Assembly: GCA_021323495.1 (NCBI GenBank)
Contig: JAJQJO010000244.1
Span: 1 to 6,152, forward strand
Reading direction: 5' to 3'
Origin: Cellvibrio sp.
Lineage (GTDB): Bacteria > Pseudomonadota > Gammaproteobacteria > Pseudomonadales > Cellvibrionaceae
DNA length: 6,152 nt
How positions within the stretch are numbered: position 1 is the first letter of the stretch; the number at the start of each line of letters is the position of its first letter. This document shows, piece after piece, positions 1 to 6,141 of this stretch. The notes beneath the pieces were generated by a model. The model was not told the DNA's origin, ran no database searches, and saw only the letters and a list, made by a program, of their open reading frames with translations. A program made the translations under genes and the position numbers.

Positions 1-333
1 GCAGAAATGTTTTTACAGCAGCAGGGATTGGTGACACGCACGAAAAATTATCGCTGCAAACTTGGCGAAATCGATTTGATAATGCTGCAAAAAACAAAGC
101 AAGGAGTTTGTTTTGTGTTTGTTGAAGTGCGCCTGCGTACCAATAAACGTTTTGCCCCCGCAGTGGAAACAGTGGATTATCGCAAGCAGCAAAAAATTAT
201 CCGCACCGCCACCCGCTTTTTACAGGAGCAGCGACTGTTTGATAAAGTTGCTTGCCGTTTTGATGTGATAGCATTGGATCAAACCGGCACAGCTCCGCCC
301 ATACAATGGATTCAAAATGCGTTCGGAGCTTGA
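1..333 (+). CDS. yraN: YraN family protein (UPF0102), 5' end cut off by window
   Basis: This is the C-terminal 110 residues of a YraN/UPF0102 protein, a small family with a restriction-endonuclease-like fold whose cellular role is not settled. The reading frame is open to base 1 (Ala-Glu before the first Met), and family members start roughly ten residues further upstream with the same 'AE..L..QG' pattern, so the true start lies outside the window and the Met codon at 7 is internal. Counting from the first visible residue, the family motif GEIDLIM is at 22-28 and the strand FVFVEVR ends at 44. D25, E42 and R44 sit where D...ExK nucleases place their catalytic residues, with Arg in place of Lys, as is common in this family. 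Downstream are diaA and dolP, the usual neighbours (E. coli yraN-yraO-yraP). Identification is by motif and context; nuclease activity is only inferred from the fold. Confidence 0.92.
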   Translation, partial: AEMFLQQQGLVTRTKNYRCKLGEIDLIMLQKTKQGVCFVFVEVRLRTNKRFAPAVETVDYRKQQKIIRTATRFLQEQRLFDKVACRFDVIALDQTGTAPPIQWIQNAFGA

Positions 334-356
334 TATAAGATCGCTCCAGTTTTTTT
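325..356 (+). terminator. Possible intrinsic terminator or attenuator overlapping the yraN stop codon
   Basis: GGAGC at 325-329 pairs with GCTCC at 343-347. Inside it, GAT at 332-334 pairs with ATC at 340-342, leaving a two-base bulge and a five-base loop. Seven T residues follow at 350-356. The hairpin includes the yraN stop codon (331-333), so translating ribosomes would interfere with its folding. It may end or attenuate transcription before diaA. The stem is short and interrupted, so this is a moderate call. Confidence 0.45.
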
Positions 357-412
357 CGCTACGCAACCTTATACAAAAATACATACACAAGAACACAACA
401 AGTAGAATTGCT

Positions 413-997
413 ATGGATCAACGTGTTATCACCCTGTTTCATGAAAGTATCGAAGCAAAAATGCATGCTGGTGAAGAACTTGCACCGCTGATTGCACAAG
501 CCAGCCAGATAATTGTCCATGCGCTGCTCAGCGAAAAAAAAATCCTTACCTGTGGCAATGGCATTTCTGCTGCGCAAGCACAAATACTGACCGCTAGCCT
601 GATCAATCGCTTCGAACAGGAACGCCCGAGCTTGCCGGCATTCAATTTGGGGGCAGACTTCACCACCCAAACAGCCATTGGTAGCGATTACAGTTTTAAT
701 GACATCTATGCCAAACAAATTCGCTCACTGGGGCAAGCGGGCGATGTATTAGTTCTGCTCACCAGCACTGGCAAAGCAAGTAATTTGTTACAGGCGATCA
801 GCGCTGCCCACGATAAAGAAATGCAAATCATTGCATTGACTGCCGGCGATGGCGGGGACGTTACAGCACTGCTTGACCGCCGCGATCTGGAGCTCCGGAT
901 TCCCTCCGTGGCCAAACCCCGCATCCACGAAATCCACTTGCTCAGTATTTTTTGCCTGTGTGACCTTATCGATCAGCAGCTGTTCGGGGGCTTTTAA
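413..997 (+). CDS. diaA: DiaA-like SIS-domain protein, regulator of DnaA/replication initiation
   Basis: The product is a 194-residue SIS (sugar isomerase) domain protein. E. coli DiaA (196 residues) binds DnaA as a tetramer and promotes orderly replication initiation at oriC. Clear family stretches are the CGNG.SAA loop at 47-54, NRFEQERPSLPA at 65-76, the YAKQIR..G.AGDVL strand, and RIHEIH...CLCDLID near the C-terminus. The C-terminal Leu190-Phe191 matches the DnaA-contacting pair reported for E. coli DiaA, with the same numbering. Aligned from memory to E. coli GmhA, the isomerase residues Glu65 and His180 are replaced by Ser62 and a Phe, so it is unlikely to be a sedoheptulose-7-phosphate isomerase although such genes are often named gmhA. 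The ATG at 413 is chosen because it gives the DiaA N-terminus (MDQRVITLF.ESI). An ATG at 317 would add 32 unrelated residues across the yraN end and hairpin. No strong Shine-Dalgarno is visible. It overlaps dolP by one base. Confidence 0.9.
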   Translation: MDQRVITLFHESIEAKMHAGEELAPLIAQASQIIVHALLSEKKILTCGNGISAAQAQILTASLINRFEQERPSLPAFNLGADFTTQTAIGSDYSFNDIYAKQIRSLGQAGDVLVLLTSTGKASNLLQAISAAHDKEMQIIALTAGDGGDVTALLDRRDLELRIPSVAKPRIHEIHLLSIFCLCDLIDQQLFGGF

Positions 998-1602
998 TGC
1001 TCAATGTTTGTCCTGTTATCGCTAACGCTTCCAGTGTTGGCAGAATTTTGGCGATTTCCCTGGTATTGATGACGACCATTACAGGTTGCGCCAATATTAT
1101 AAGTGCCACCACCAGTGAACCGATTCAAATTAAAACCAATAAACGCACCCTTGGCACTAAAATTAATGACGAACAATTGGAAACTATCGCGCACGTCAAT
1201 CTCAATAACACCAGCGAACAATTTGAAGCCGCGCATATCAATATCGATAGCTTTAATGGCTGGATATTGCTTACCGGCCAAGTCCCCAATGCACACCTGC
1301 GTAATCTTGCGGGCGATACAGTCGGAAAAATAAATTCTGTGCGTCAGGTTCACAACGAATTGGCAACCGCTTCACCTGCCGATTTCCAGACACGCAGCGC
1401 TGATAGCTGGATCACCACCAAAATAAAATCCAGGTTGGTGGCGAGCAGTATCCAAAGCCGTCGTATCCTGATTATCACCGAAGCAAAAACGGTATTTTTA
1501 ATGGGCTTGGTATCACGCTACGAAGCCGAGCGAATTACTGATGTGGCCAAAAATACCGATGGTGTCAAACAAGTGGTGAAGGTGTTTGAGTACGTCGATT
1601 AA
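997..1602 (+). CDS. dolP: DolP (YraP)-type outer-membrane lipoprotein with two BON domains
   Basis: The 201-residue product begins with a lipoprotein signal peptide: a hydrophobic stretch at about 17-28 and a lipobox I-T-G-C with the lipidated Cys at 31. Ala at +2 argues for outer-membrane sorting. Two BON domains follow, at about 45-125 (with the INIDSFNGWILLTGQVPNA strand-turn) and about 132-201 (DSWITTKIKSRL, then VFLMGLVSRYEAERI and a GVKQVVKVFEYVD ending). Order, length and the DSWITTK...FLMGLV block match E. coli DolP (YraP, 191 residues), which binds anionic phospholipid in the periplasm, supports outer-membrane integrity and influences the BAM complex. The start overlaps the diaA stop (TAATG at 995-999), implying translational coupling; only a G-rich run at 986-990 resembles a ribosome binding site. 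No other start codon in this frame would keep the signal peptide. The n-region before the hydrophobic core is long, with a single Arg16. Confidence 0.92.
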   Translation: MLNVCPVIANASSVGRILAISLVLMTTITGCANIISATTSEPIQIKTNKRTLGTKINDEQLETIAHVNLNNTSEQFEAAHINIDSFNGWILLTGQVPNAHLRNLAGDTVGKINSVRQVHNELATASPADFQTRSADSWITTKIKSRLVASSIQSRRILIITEAKTVFLMGLVSRYEAERITDVAKNTDGVKQVVKVFEYVD

Positions 1603-1696
1603 CTGCTATTTCGTCCACCATACCTTTTAACCGCCATTTATTGACGATTGTCACCCAGCCAGTGCAACCTCTGGCATTCTTTGCACATCCTGCTAG

Positions 1697-1702
1697 TATC
1701 AT
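1697..1702 (+). promoter_or_regulatory. Weak candidate -10 box upstream of lemA
   Basis: TATCAT matches the sigma70 -10 consensus at five of six positions and lies 67 bases before the lemA start, in the 167-base gap after dolP. No good -35 hexamer sits at the right spacing, so support is slight. The remainder of the 1603-1769 gap shows no gene and no clear terminator after dolP. Confidence 0.22.
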
Positions 1703-1756
1703 GCGCACCGCGATACCAATTGATAAAAACGCGGCAGATCATTTCATCCCACACGC

Positions 1757-1763
1757 AAAGGAA
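1757..1763 (+). promoter_or_regulatory. Ribosome binding site that fixes the lemA start
   Basis: AAAGGAA lies six bases before the ATG at 1770. The frame is open further upstream to a TTG at 1641, but that region has no Shine-Dalgarno and would place 43 polar residues in front of the LemA membrane segment, so the start at 1770 is preferred. Confidence 0.8.
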
Positions 1764-1769
1764 CACATC

Positions 1770-2363
1770 ATGATTTCTACTATCGTTTTTCTTGTGATTA
1801 TTGCCGTATTGGTGTTTTACGTGATCGGGATTTATAACCAACTGGTTGCGCTGAAGAACCGTTTCCAAAATGCCTTCTCACAAATAGAAGTGCAGCTAAA
1901 GCGTCGCTATGACTTGATTCCCAATCTGGTTGAAACCGCCAAGGGCTATATCAAACATGAACGCGAAACACTTGAAGCAGTAATTAGTGCGCGCAACCAG
2001 GCAATGAATGGCTTGCAAGCTGCTGCGGCCAATCCTGGCAGCGCTACGGCAATGAGCGATCTCGCTGGCGCAGAGAGTTTACTGACCAGTGCCATGGGTC
2101 GCTTGAACGTGGTGATGGAGGCTTATCCTGATTTAAAAGCATCACAAAATATGATGCAGGTATCGGAAGAATTGACCAGTACTGAAAATAAAGTCGCCTT
2201 CGCGCGGCAGGCATTTAATGATGCCGTCACTACCTATAACACTTACAAACAAAGTTTTCCGCCAGTCATTTTTGCCAAAATATTCGGCCATATTGAGGAT
2301 GCAAGCCTGCTGGTGTTTGCCGATAGCGCCGAGATTCAAGCAGCACCCAAAGTACAGTTTTAA
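1770..2363 (+). CDS. lemA: LemA family membrane protein
   Basis: The 197-residue product has one N-terminal membrane segment at about 4-22 (hydrophobic, following MIST) and then the helical LemA domain. The family signature is at 41-60: VQLKRRYDLIPNLVETAKGY. Conserved helical blocks with YPDLKAS and ENKVAFARQAFNDAVTTYN follow, and the C-terminus has the family ending FPPVIFAKIFG....L.F. Length is normal for LemA proteins (about 180-200). The protein should be inner-membrane anchored with the helical bundle outside the membrane; its biochemical role is not established. The name comes from a Listeria antigen and is unrelated to the GacS sensor kinase once called LemA. The next gene encodes an M48 membrane metallopeptidase, a recurring partner of LemA, which suggests joint action on membrane proteins. 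A palindromic hairpin separates the two genes. Confidence 0.95.
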   Translation: MISTIVFLVIIAVLVFYVIGIYNQLVALKNRFQNAFSQIEVQLKRRYDLIPNLVETAKGYIKHERETLEAVISARNQAMNGLQAAAANPGSATAMSDLAGAESLLTSAMGRLNVVMEAYPDLKASQNMMQVSEELTSTENKVAFARQAFNDAVTTYNTYKQSFPPVIFAKIFGHIEDASLLVFADSAEIQAAPKVQF

Positions 2364-2375
2364 TAACGCATCATT

Positions 2376-2410
2376 AAGTCTTCCTTCTATATATAGAAGG
2401 AAGACTTTTT
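2376..2410 (+). terminator. Perfect palindromic hairpin with T tract after lemA
   Basis: Bases 2376-2391 (AAGTCTTCCTTCTATA) are the exact reverse complement of 2392-2407, giving a 32-base perfect palindrome. As RNA it would form a 14-pair stem with a four-base UAUA loop, and the run of five T residues at 2406-2410 completes an intrinsic-terminator layout. It begins 12 bases after the lemA stop. It could end lemA transcription or attenuate read-through into the M48 gene. As DNA, a perfect palindrome could also be a site for a dimeric protein. Confidence 0.7.
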
Positions 2411-2450
2411 ATGCTAGTACCTACTCCCAAGTCTTCCTTCTTTATATAGA
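2376..2450 (+). repeat. Direct repeat: palindrome and second half copy 53 bases downstream
   Basis: Bases 2376-2397 recur at 2429-2450 with a single mismatch (A at 2389, T at 2442). The second copy carries only the left arm and the TATATAGA centre; the matching right arm is absent and replaced by unrelated sequence. The right arm at 2396-2407 is therefore complementary to both 2376-2387 and 2429-2440, so two alternative hairpins are possible. The repeat lies wholly between lemA and the M48 gene. Confidence 0.85.
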
Positions 2451-2483
2451 GCAATTATTCACTTCCCATTGACAGGTGCGCGC

Positions 2484-4427
2484 ATGAATTTTTTTGAGCA
2501 TCAGGATCGCGCCAGGCGCAACACCAAACATTTGATCCTGTTGTTAATACTCGCCGTGCTTTCGCTCGTCGCCATTACCACCTTGTTATTTGCAGCGTTT
2601 GCCTTCTTTGGTCAAGAACATACCTCAGTCCACACACGCGAAGCAGTCGGGCTGTGGCAAGGGATTATTAACGCACTCAGTCTGGAAGTATTTGTCTGGA
2701 CTGCACTGGGTGTTAGCAGTGTTGTCGCGCTTGGTAGTTTATTTCGCTTTATCCAATTGCGAGCGGGCGGCAAAACTGTCGCAGAGGCTATGGGCGGCCG
2801 CTTGTTATCTGGCAATACTGCCGATGCAGACGAACGCAAAATACTTAATGTTGTTGAAGAAATGGCAATCGCATCAGGTGCGGTAGTACCACCGGTGTAC
2901 TTAATCGAAGACGATGCAATCAATGCTTTTGCTGCGGGCTATCATCCCCAGGACGCGGTCATAGGCATTACGCGTGGGTGCATACAAATGCTCAGCCGCG
3001 ATGAATTGCAGGGTGTTATTGCCCATGAGTTCAGCCATATTTTTCACGGTGATATGCGGATCAATATGCGTTTGGTCGCACTCTTGCACGGTATCCTGGT
3101 GATTGGCCTGATTGGCGAGTTTTTAATTCGCAGCGCCGGCAATCGCAGTATCAGCCGCTCCAGCAAAAATAACTCCCCGGCCGCAATTATGGCGTTGGGT
3201 GTTGGTTTGTTAGTCGTTGGCTACAGCGGGATATTTTTTGGCAACCTGATCAAAGCAGCGGTGAGCCGCCAGCGGGAGTTTCTTGCGGACGCATCGGCAG
3301 TGCAATTCACCCGCAACCCCGAGGGTATCACCGGGGCACTAAAAAAAATCGGCGGGGGAAGTTATGGCTCGCAATTACAGAATGAGCATGCGGCGGAATT
3401 CAGCCATATGTATTTTGGCCAGGGTGTAAAATCCTTTTTTAATTTAATGGCCACACATCCACCACTGGAAGAGCGGATCAAACGAATCCAACCCAATTGG
3501 GATGGTGAATTCATACAAGCTACTTATATAAGAAGCAAGACTTCGGTGGACGAATCCATGGCAATGGGATTTAGCGGAGGGACAATTGTCCCTCAATACG
3601 CAATCGCTACCGATATGATTGATATTGATGCAACCTTGAACCAAATTGCCCAACCAACACCGGAACAGGTTATTTATGCCCGTGATCGCATAGCCGACAT
3701 CCCTGCACTTTTAAAAGAAGCAGCACAAACGCCTTTCAGTGCACGCGGTTTGGTTTTTGGATTATTGCTTGATAGCCAACAGGAACTGCGCAACCAGCAA
3801 CTCATCCTACTCAATAATCATTTAACACCGGCGGATTTGGATGACTTAACTCATATCATCATCTGTGCTGCCGACATTAACGCTAACCTGCGCTTACCCT
3901 TGATCGAATTATGTTTGAGTGCGCTAAAACAATTATCGCCAGATCAACAGCAGGAATTTATTGCCTGTACGCATGCGTTGATCAGTGCTGACCAAAAAGT
4001 AAGCCTGATGGAATGGGCAATTTATCGCATTGTTTTGCACAATTCGCTTATCAACAATAAATTTATGCGCAATCGCGAACTCCGCGATCTGCAGGCAGAA
4101 TGTCAATTATTATTATCACTACTAGCTTATGCTGGTGCACGCAGCGAGCAGGATGCCTACGCAGCGTTTGCACAAGCGCAAACAATACTAAATTTTTCCA
4201 ACTTTACACTCTTGCCTCGCAGCAGCATTACATTGGCCGATGCCGATCGTGCTCTGGAAAAACTCAACCTCATTAAACCACTGCAAAAACCGCAACTCCT
4301 TAAAGCCTTGAGCCAATGTATTCTGCATGATGGCCAAGTGACAATCGCCGAAGCCGAACTCTTTCGCGCCATTGCCGATAGCCTCGATTGCCCCATACCG
4401 CCACTCGTAGCCAGGAAGCGCAACTAA
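2484..4427 (+). CDS. M48 family membrane metallopeptidase with long C-terminal helical extension
   Basis: This 647-residue protein is a zinc peptidase of the HtpX/Ste24 (M48) type. Membrane segments are predicted at about 17-42, 69-87, 197-215 and 233-255. The catalytic core shows NAFA at 147-150, the zinc motif HEFSH at 181-185 (H181, E182, H185), and the third ligand E265 in REFLAD with the conserved D269. The arrangement resembles HtpX, whose active site faces the cytoplasm. HtpX-type proteins are about 290 residues, so the roughly 300 residues after about 345 are additional. They are mainly helical and contain two stretches that resemble TerB-like helices: about 484-518 (LSPDQQQEFI..., with ISADQKVS) and about 604-634 (LSQCILHDGQVTIAEAELF). 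That resemblance is by eye only. The ATG at 2484 is chosen over a TTG at 2469 because AGGT at 2474-2477 is correctly spaced. Following lemA, it probably works with LemA in membrane-protein turnover; the substrate is unknown. Confidence 0.9.
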   Translation: MNFFEHQDRARRNTKHLILLLILAVLSLVAITTLLFAAFAFFGQEHTSVHTREAVGLWQGIINALSLEVFVWTALGVSSVVALGSLFRFIQLRAGGKTVAEAMGGRLLSGNTADADERKILNVVEEMAIASGAVVPPVYLIEDDAINAFAAGYHPQDAVIGITRGCIQMLSRDELQGVIAHEFSHIFHGDMRINMRLVALLHGILVIGLIGEFLIRSAGNRSISRSSKNNSPAAIMALGVGLLVVGYSGIFFGNLIKAAVSRQREFLADASAVQFTRNPEGITGALKKIGGGSYGSQLQNEHAAEFSHMYFGQGVKSFFNLMATHPPLEERIKRIQPNWDGEFIQATYIRSKTSVDESMAMGFSGGTIVPQYAIATDMIDIDATLNQIAQPTPEQVIYARDRIADIPALLKEAAQTPFSARGLVFGLLLDSQQELRNQQLILLNNHLTPADLDDLTHIIICAADINANLRLPLIELCLSALKQLSPDQQQEFIACTHALISADQKVSLMEWAIYRIVLHNSLINNKFMRNRELRDLQAECQLLLSLLAYAGARSEQDAYAAFAQAQTILNFSNFTLLPRSSITLADADRALEKLNLIKPLQKPQLLKALSQCILHDGQVTIAEAELFRAIADSLDCPIPPLVARKRN

Positions 4428-4431
4428 GCGT

Positions 4432-4449
4432 GCGTTTGTAACCAAACGC
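4432..4449 (+). terminator. Short hairpin after the M48 gene, weak terminator candidate
   Basis: GCGTTTG at 4432-4438 and CAAACGC at 4443-4449 form a perfect seven-pair stem with a four-base loop, five bases after the stop codon. No T run follows, so intrinsic termination is doubtful. It may only protect or bound the transcript. Confidence 0.35.
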
Positions 4450-4475
4450 TCTACAACTATTATCCTGCGAGCGGT

Positions 4476-4481
4476 TATAAT
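4476..4481 (+). promoter_or_regulatory. Sigma70-type promoter (TATAAT) for the aminotransferase gene
   Basis: A perfect TATAAT -10 box lies 59 bases before the TTG start at 4541, giving a predicted leader of roughly 50 bases. The -35 region at about 4452-4458 (TACAACT) is poor, so the promoter may be weak or need an activator. It lies in the 113-base gap between genes, supporting separate transcription of the aminotransferase. Confidence 0.55.
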
Positions 4482-4528
4482 GCGCGGCACTTTAGTTTGT
4501 TAACTGAAAGAATCCCGCCAACAAAATT

Positions 4529-4533
4529 GAGGT
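4529..4533 (+). promoter_or_regulatory. Ribosome binding site that fixes a TTG start
   Basis: GAGGT is placed seven bases before the TTG at 4541. An in-frame TGA at 4505-4507 closes the frame upstream and no ATG or GTG lies between it and 4541, so TTG is the supported initiation codon. Confidence 0.8.
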
Positions 4534-4540
4534 ACTTACC

Positions 4541-5827
4541 TTGCAACTGGACAACGCATCTGTAGCGCAACTGCGCGAATGGGAAAGCCAACTGACCGAA
4601 CAATACCAGGCTATCCTCGCTAGAAAACTTAACCTTGATTTAACCCGCGGCAAACCTTCGGCAGAACAATTGAACCTGTCAGATGAGCTCGACGGTTCTC
4701 TCAAGGGCAACTACATTGCCGCAGACGGTACTGACACTCGCAATTATGGTGGTCTTGATGGCCTGCCCGAAGCCAAGCAGCTCGGAGCCAACATCATGGG
4801 CGTTGAGCCAGCCAACGTATTGGTAGGCGGCAGCTCCAGTTTGACCCTGATGTTCCAGATGATGCTGACTGCGCATCAGTTTGGTTTGAAGGACGCCGCC
4901 AGCGCCTGGAAAAACGAAGGCGAAGTGAAATTCATCTGCCCGGTTCCCGGTTATGACCGCCACTACACTGTGTGCGAGCAGCTCGGCATCAAAATGATCA
5001 ACGTTCCCATGACATCGACCGGTCCGGACATGGACGCCGTTGAGTCCTTGCTCAAATCGGACAAGTCCATCAAAGGTATGTGGTGCGTACCTAAATACTC
5101 TAACCCTACTGGTGTGGTATATAGCGACGAGACTGTTGAGCGTATTGCCAAACTTGGCCAAATCGCCAGCGCCAATTTCCGCGTATTCTGGGATAACGCT
5201 TATTCAGTACATGATCTCACCGCCAATGCCCCGCAGCTTGCCAGCATCCTCGAAGCTTGCCGCCGCAATGGTACTGAAGACTCAGTAGTGCAATTTGCGT
5301 CAACATCAAAAATTACTCACGCCGGTTCCGGGGTAGCATTTGTTGCCGCCAGCGCAGCAAACCTGGCTGGATTCAAAAAGTTTTTAAACAGCTGCACTAT
5401 CGGCCCGGACAAAGTAAACCAAATCCGCCATACCCGCATGTTGCCAAACAAAGATGCATTGGTGGCGCACATGGGCAAGCACGCTGCGTTATTAAACCCG
5501 CGCTTTGATGCGGTACTGAGTGCATTGAGCAAAGCATTTGAAGGTACTGATTTGGGCGCTTGGGAGAAACCGGTCGGAGGCTACTTTGTTTCTTTCGATA
5601 CTCGCAAAAATTGCGCGAAAGAAACAGTTCGCCTTGCAGCAGAAGCAGGTGTGAAATTGACACCAGCAGGCGCAACTTATCCCTACGGGAAAGATCCGGA
5701 AGATCGCAATATCCGAATTGCACCTTCGGTACCCACCGTGCCTGAAGTTGTTGGCGCCATGGAAGTTTTCGTAACCTGTGTAAAACTGGCGTCAGTAAAA
5801 CAACAGCTGGCCAGCCTCAGCCAATAA
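4541..5827 (+). CDS. PLP-dependent aspartate aminotransferase, class Ic (AspT / Aminotran_MocR type)
   Basis: The 428-residue product is a fold-type I aminotransferase that would transfer the amino group between L-aspartate and 2-oxoglutarate in the cytoplasm. It closely resembles, from memory, the class Ic enzyme AspT of Corynebacterium glutamicum, also about 430 residues. Shared blocks are LTRGKPSAEQL (34-44), RNYGGLDG (67-74), the phosphate-binding GGSSSL (96-101), CPVPGYDRHY (133-142), SNPTG with cofactor-contacting N188, WDNAY with D218 and Y221, the Schiff-base lysine K257 in STSKITHAGSG, and NIRIAPS with the substrate-carboxylate R392. All key residues are present and the length is complete. 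Translation starts at TTG behind a good ribosome binding site. The gene has its own TATAAT box upstream and a terminator downstream, so it is probably monocistronic. Family-level assignment is firm; preference for aspartate is inferred from the family. Confidence 0.93.
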   Translation: MQLDNASVAQLREWESQLTEQYQAILARKLNLDLTRGKPSAEQLNLSDELDGSLKGNYIAADGTDTRNYGGLDGLPEAKQLGANIMGVEPANVLVGGSSSLTLMFQMMLTAHQFGLKDAASAWKNEGEVKFICPVPGYDRHYTVCEQLGIKMINVPMTSTGPDMDAVESLLKSDKSIKGMWCVPKYSNPTGVVYSDETVERIAKLGQIASANFRVFWDNAYSVHDLTANAPQLASILEACRRNGTEDSVVQFASTSKITHAGSGVAFVAASAANLAGFKKFLNSCTIGPDKVNQIRHTRMLPNKDALVAHMGKHAALLNPRFDAVLSALSKAFEGTDLGAWEKPVGGYFVSFDTRKNCAKETVRLAAEAGVKLTPAGATYPYGKDPEDRNIRIAPSVPTVPEVVGAMEVFVTCVKLASVKQQLASLSQ

Positions 5828-5844
5828 ACCTACCGTTAAATAAC

Positions 5845-5876
5845 AAAAGGCCGCTCTTAGCGCGGCTTTTTGTTTT
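5845..5876 (+). terminator. Intrinsic terminator of the aminotransferase gene
   Basis: GCCGC at 5850-5854 pairs with GCGGC at 5862-5866. The stem is extended by a G-T pair and four A-T pairs outward (5845-5849 with 5867-5871), enclosing a seven-base loop. The T-rich tract TTTTTGTTTT follows the GC stem. It starts 17 bases after the stop codon. Confidence 0.88.
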
Positions 5877-5880
5877 ATTG

Positions 5881-6128
5881 CTTCTATTTAATATTGCCAC
5901 CTCCGCATAGGAATCTTTGGCCTATCCTTTCACAACCAAGCGTTCTAACAAATCGGGACTAATTCCAAAACGCTTGGCTCACTCGTTTGAATCCTTCCTA
6001 TACTCCAATTAGCAAAACATAATTGCTAGCAGCTCTATCAACAAATCCCATTAACCATTTATTGATGCTCACCAGGACCAAATAAGTAACTAACAATATT
6101 TAACCCTTTTCTCTGCGCATTTCGCCAC
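5881..6128. other. Intergenic stretch without a recognisable gene
   Basis: This AT-rich stretch between the aminotransferase terminator and the next gene has stops in all frames at short intervals. It holds one nine-pair inverted repeat (5936-5977) and a small six-pair one (TAGCAA 6010-6015 with TTGCTA 6023-6028). TTGATG at 6062-6067 could be a -35 element for the following gene, but no convincing -10 box is found at the right distance. No tRNA or known small RNA is recognised. Confidence 0.6.
5936..5977. repeat. Nine-base perfect inverted repeat with 24-base loop
   Basis: CCAAGCGTT at 5936-5944 is the exact reverse complement of AACGCTTGG at 5969-5977. No T tract follows, so it is not a typical terminator. 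Read on the - strand, the same bases encode a short peptide-like run (AKRFGISPDLLERLVVKG) flanked by stops, so the repeat could be a by-product of a decayed coding fragment. Confidence 0.55.
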
Positions 6129-6141
6129 AGGAGATATTTGT

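Noticed and set aside
317..412. Longer diaA start at the ATG at 317, adding 32 residues
   Set aside because: The extension overlaps the yraN end, crosses a terminator-like hairpin, and has no counterpart in DiaA proteins, whose N-terminus matches the Met at 413.
1672..1685. Sigma54-like promoter (TGGCAT followed by TTGCA) before lemA
   Set aside because: The GG and GC elements are two bases too close together for a sigma54 site.
1641..1769. Longer lemA start at TTG 1641
   Set aside because: No ribosome binding site there, and the added residues are unlike LemA proteins; AAAGGAA before 1770 decides the start.
2469..2483. TTG start for the M48 gene at 2469
   Set aside because: The AGGT at 2474-2477 would lie inside the coding sequence; it fits the ATG at 2484 and the five extra residues add nothing recognisable.
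4679..5161. 160-codon open frame on the - strand inside the aminotransferase gene
   Set aside because: It lies fully within a gene with complete PLP-enzyme motifs, has no recognisable domain, and is best explained as a shadow frame.
5936..5990. Integron attC-like site around the inverted repeat (TCTAAC next to CGTT)
   Set aside because: The partner core GTTRRRY box is missing at the other end and no integrase or cassette structure is present.
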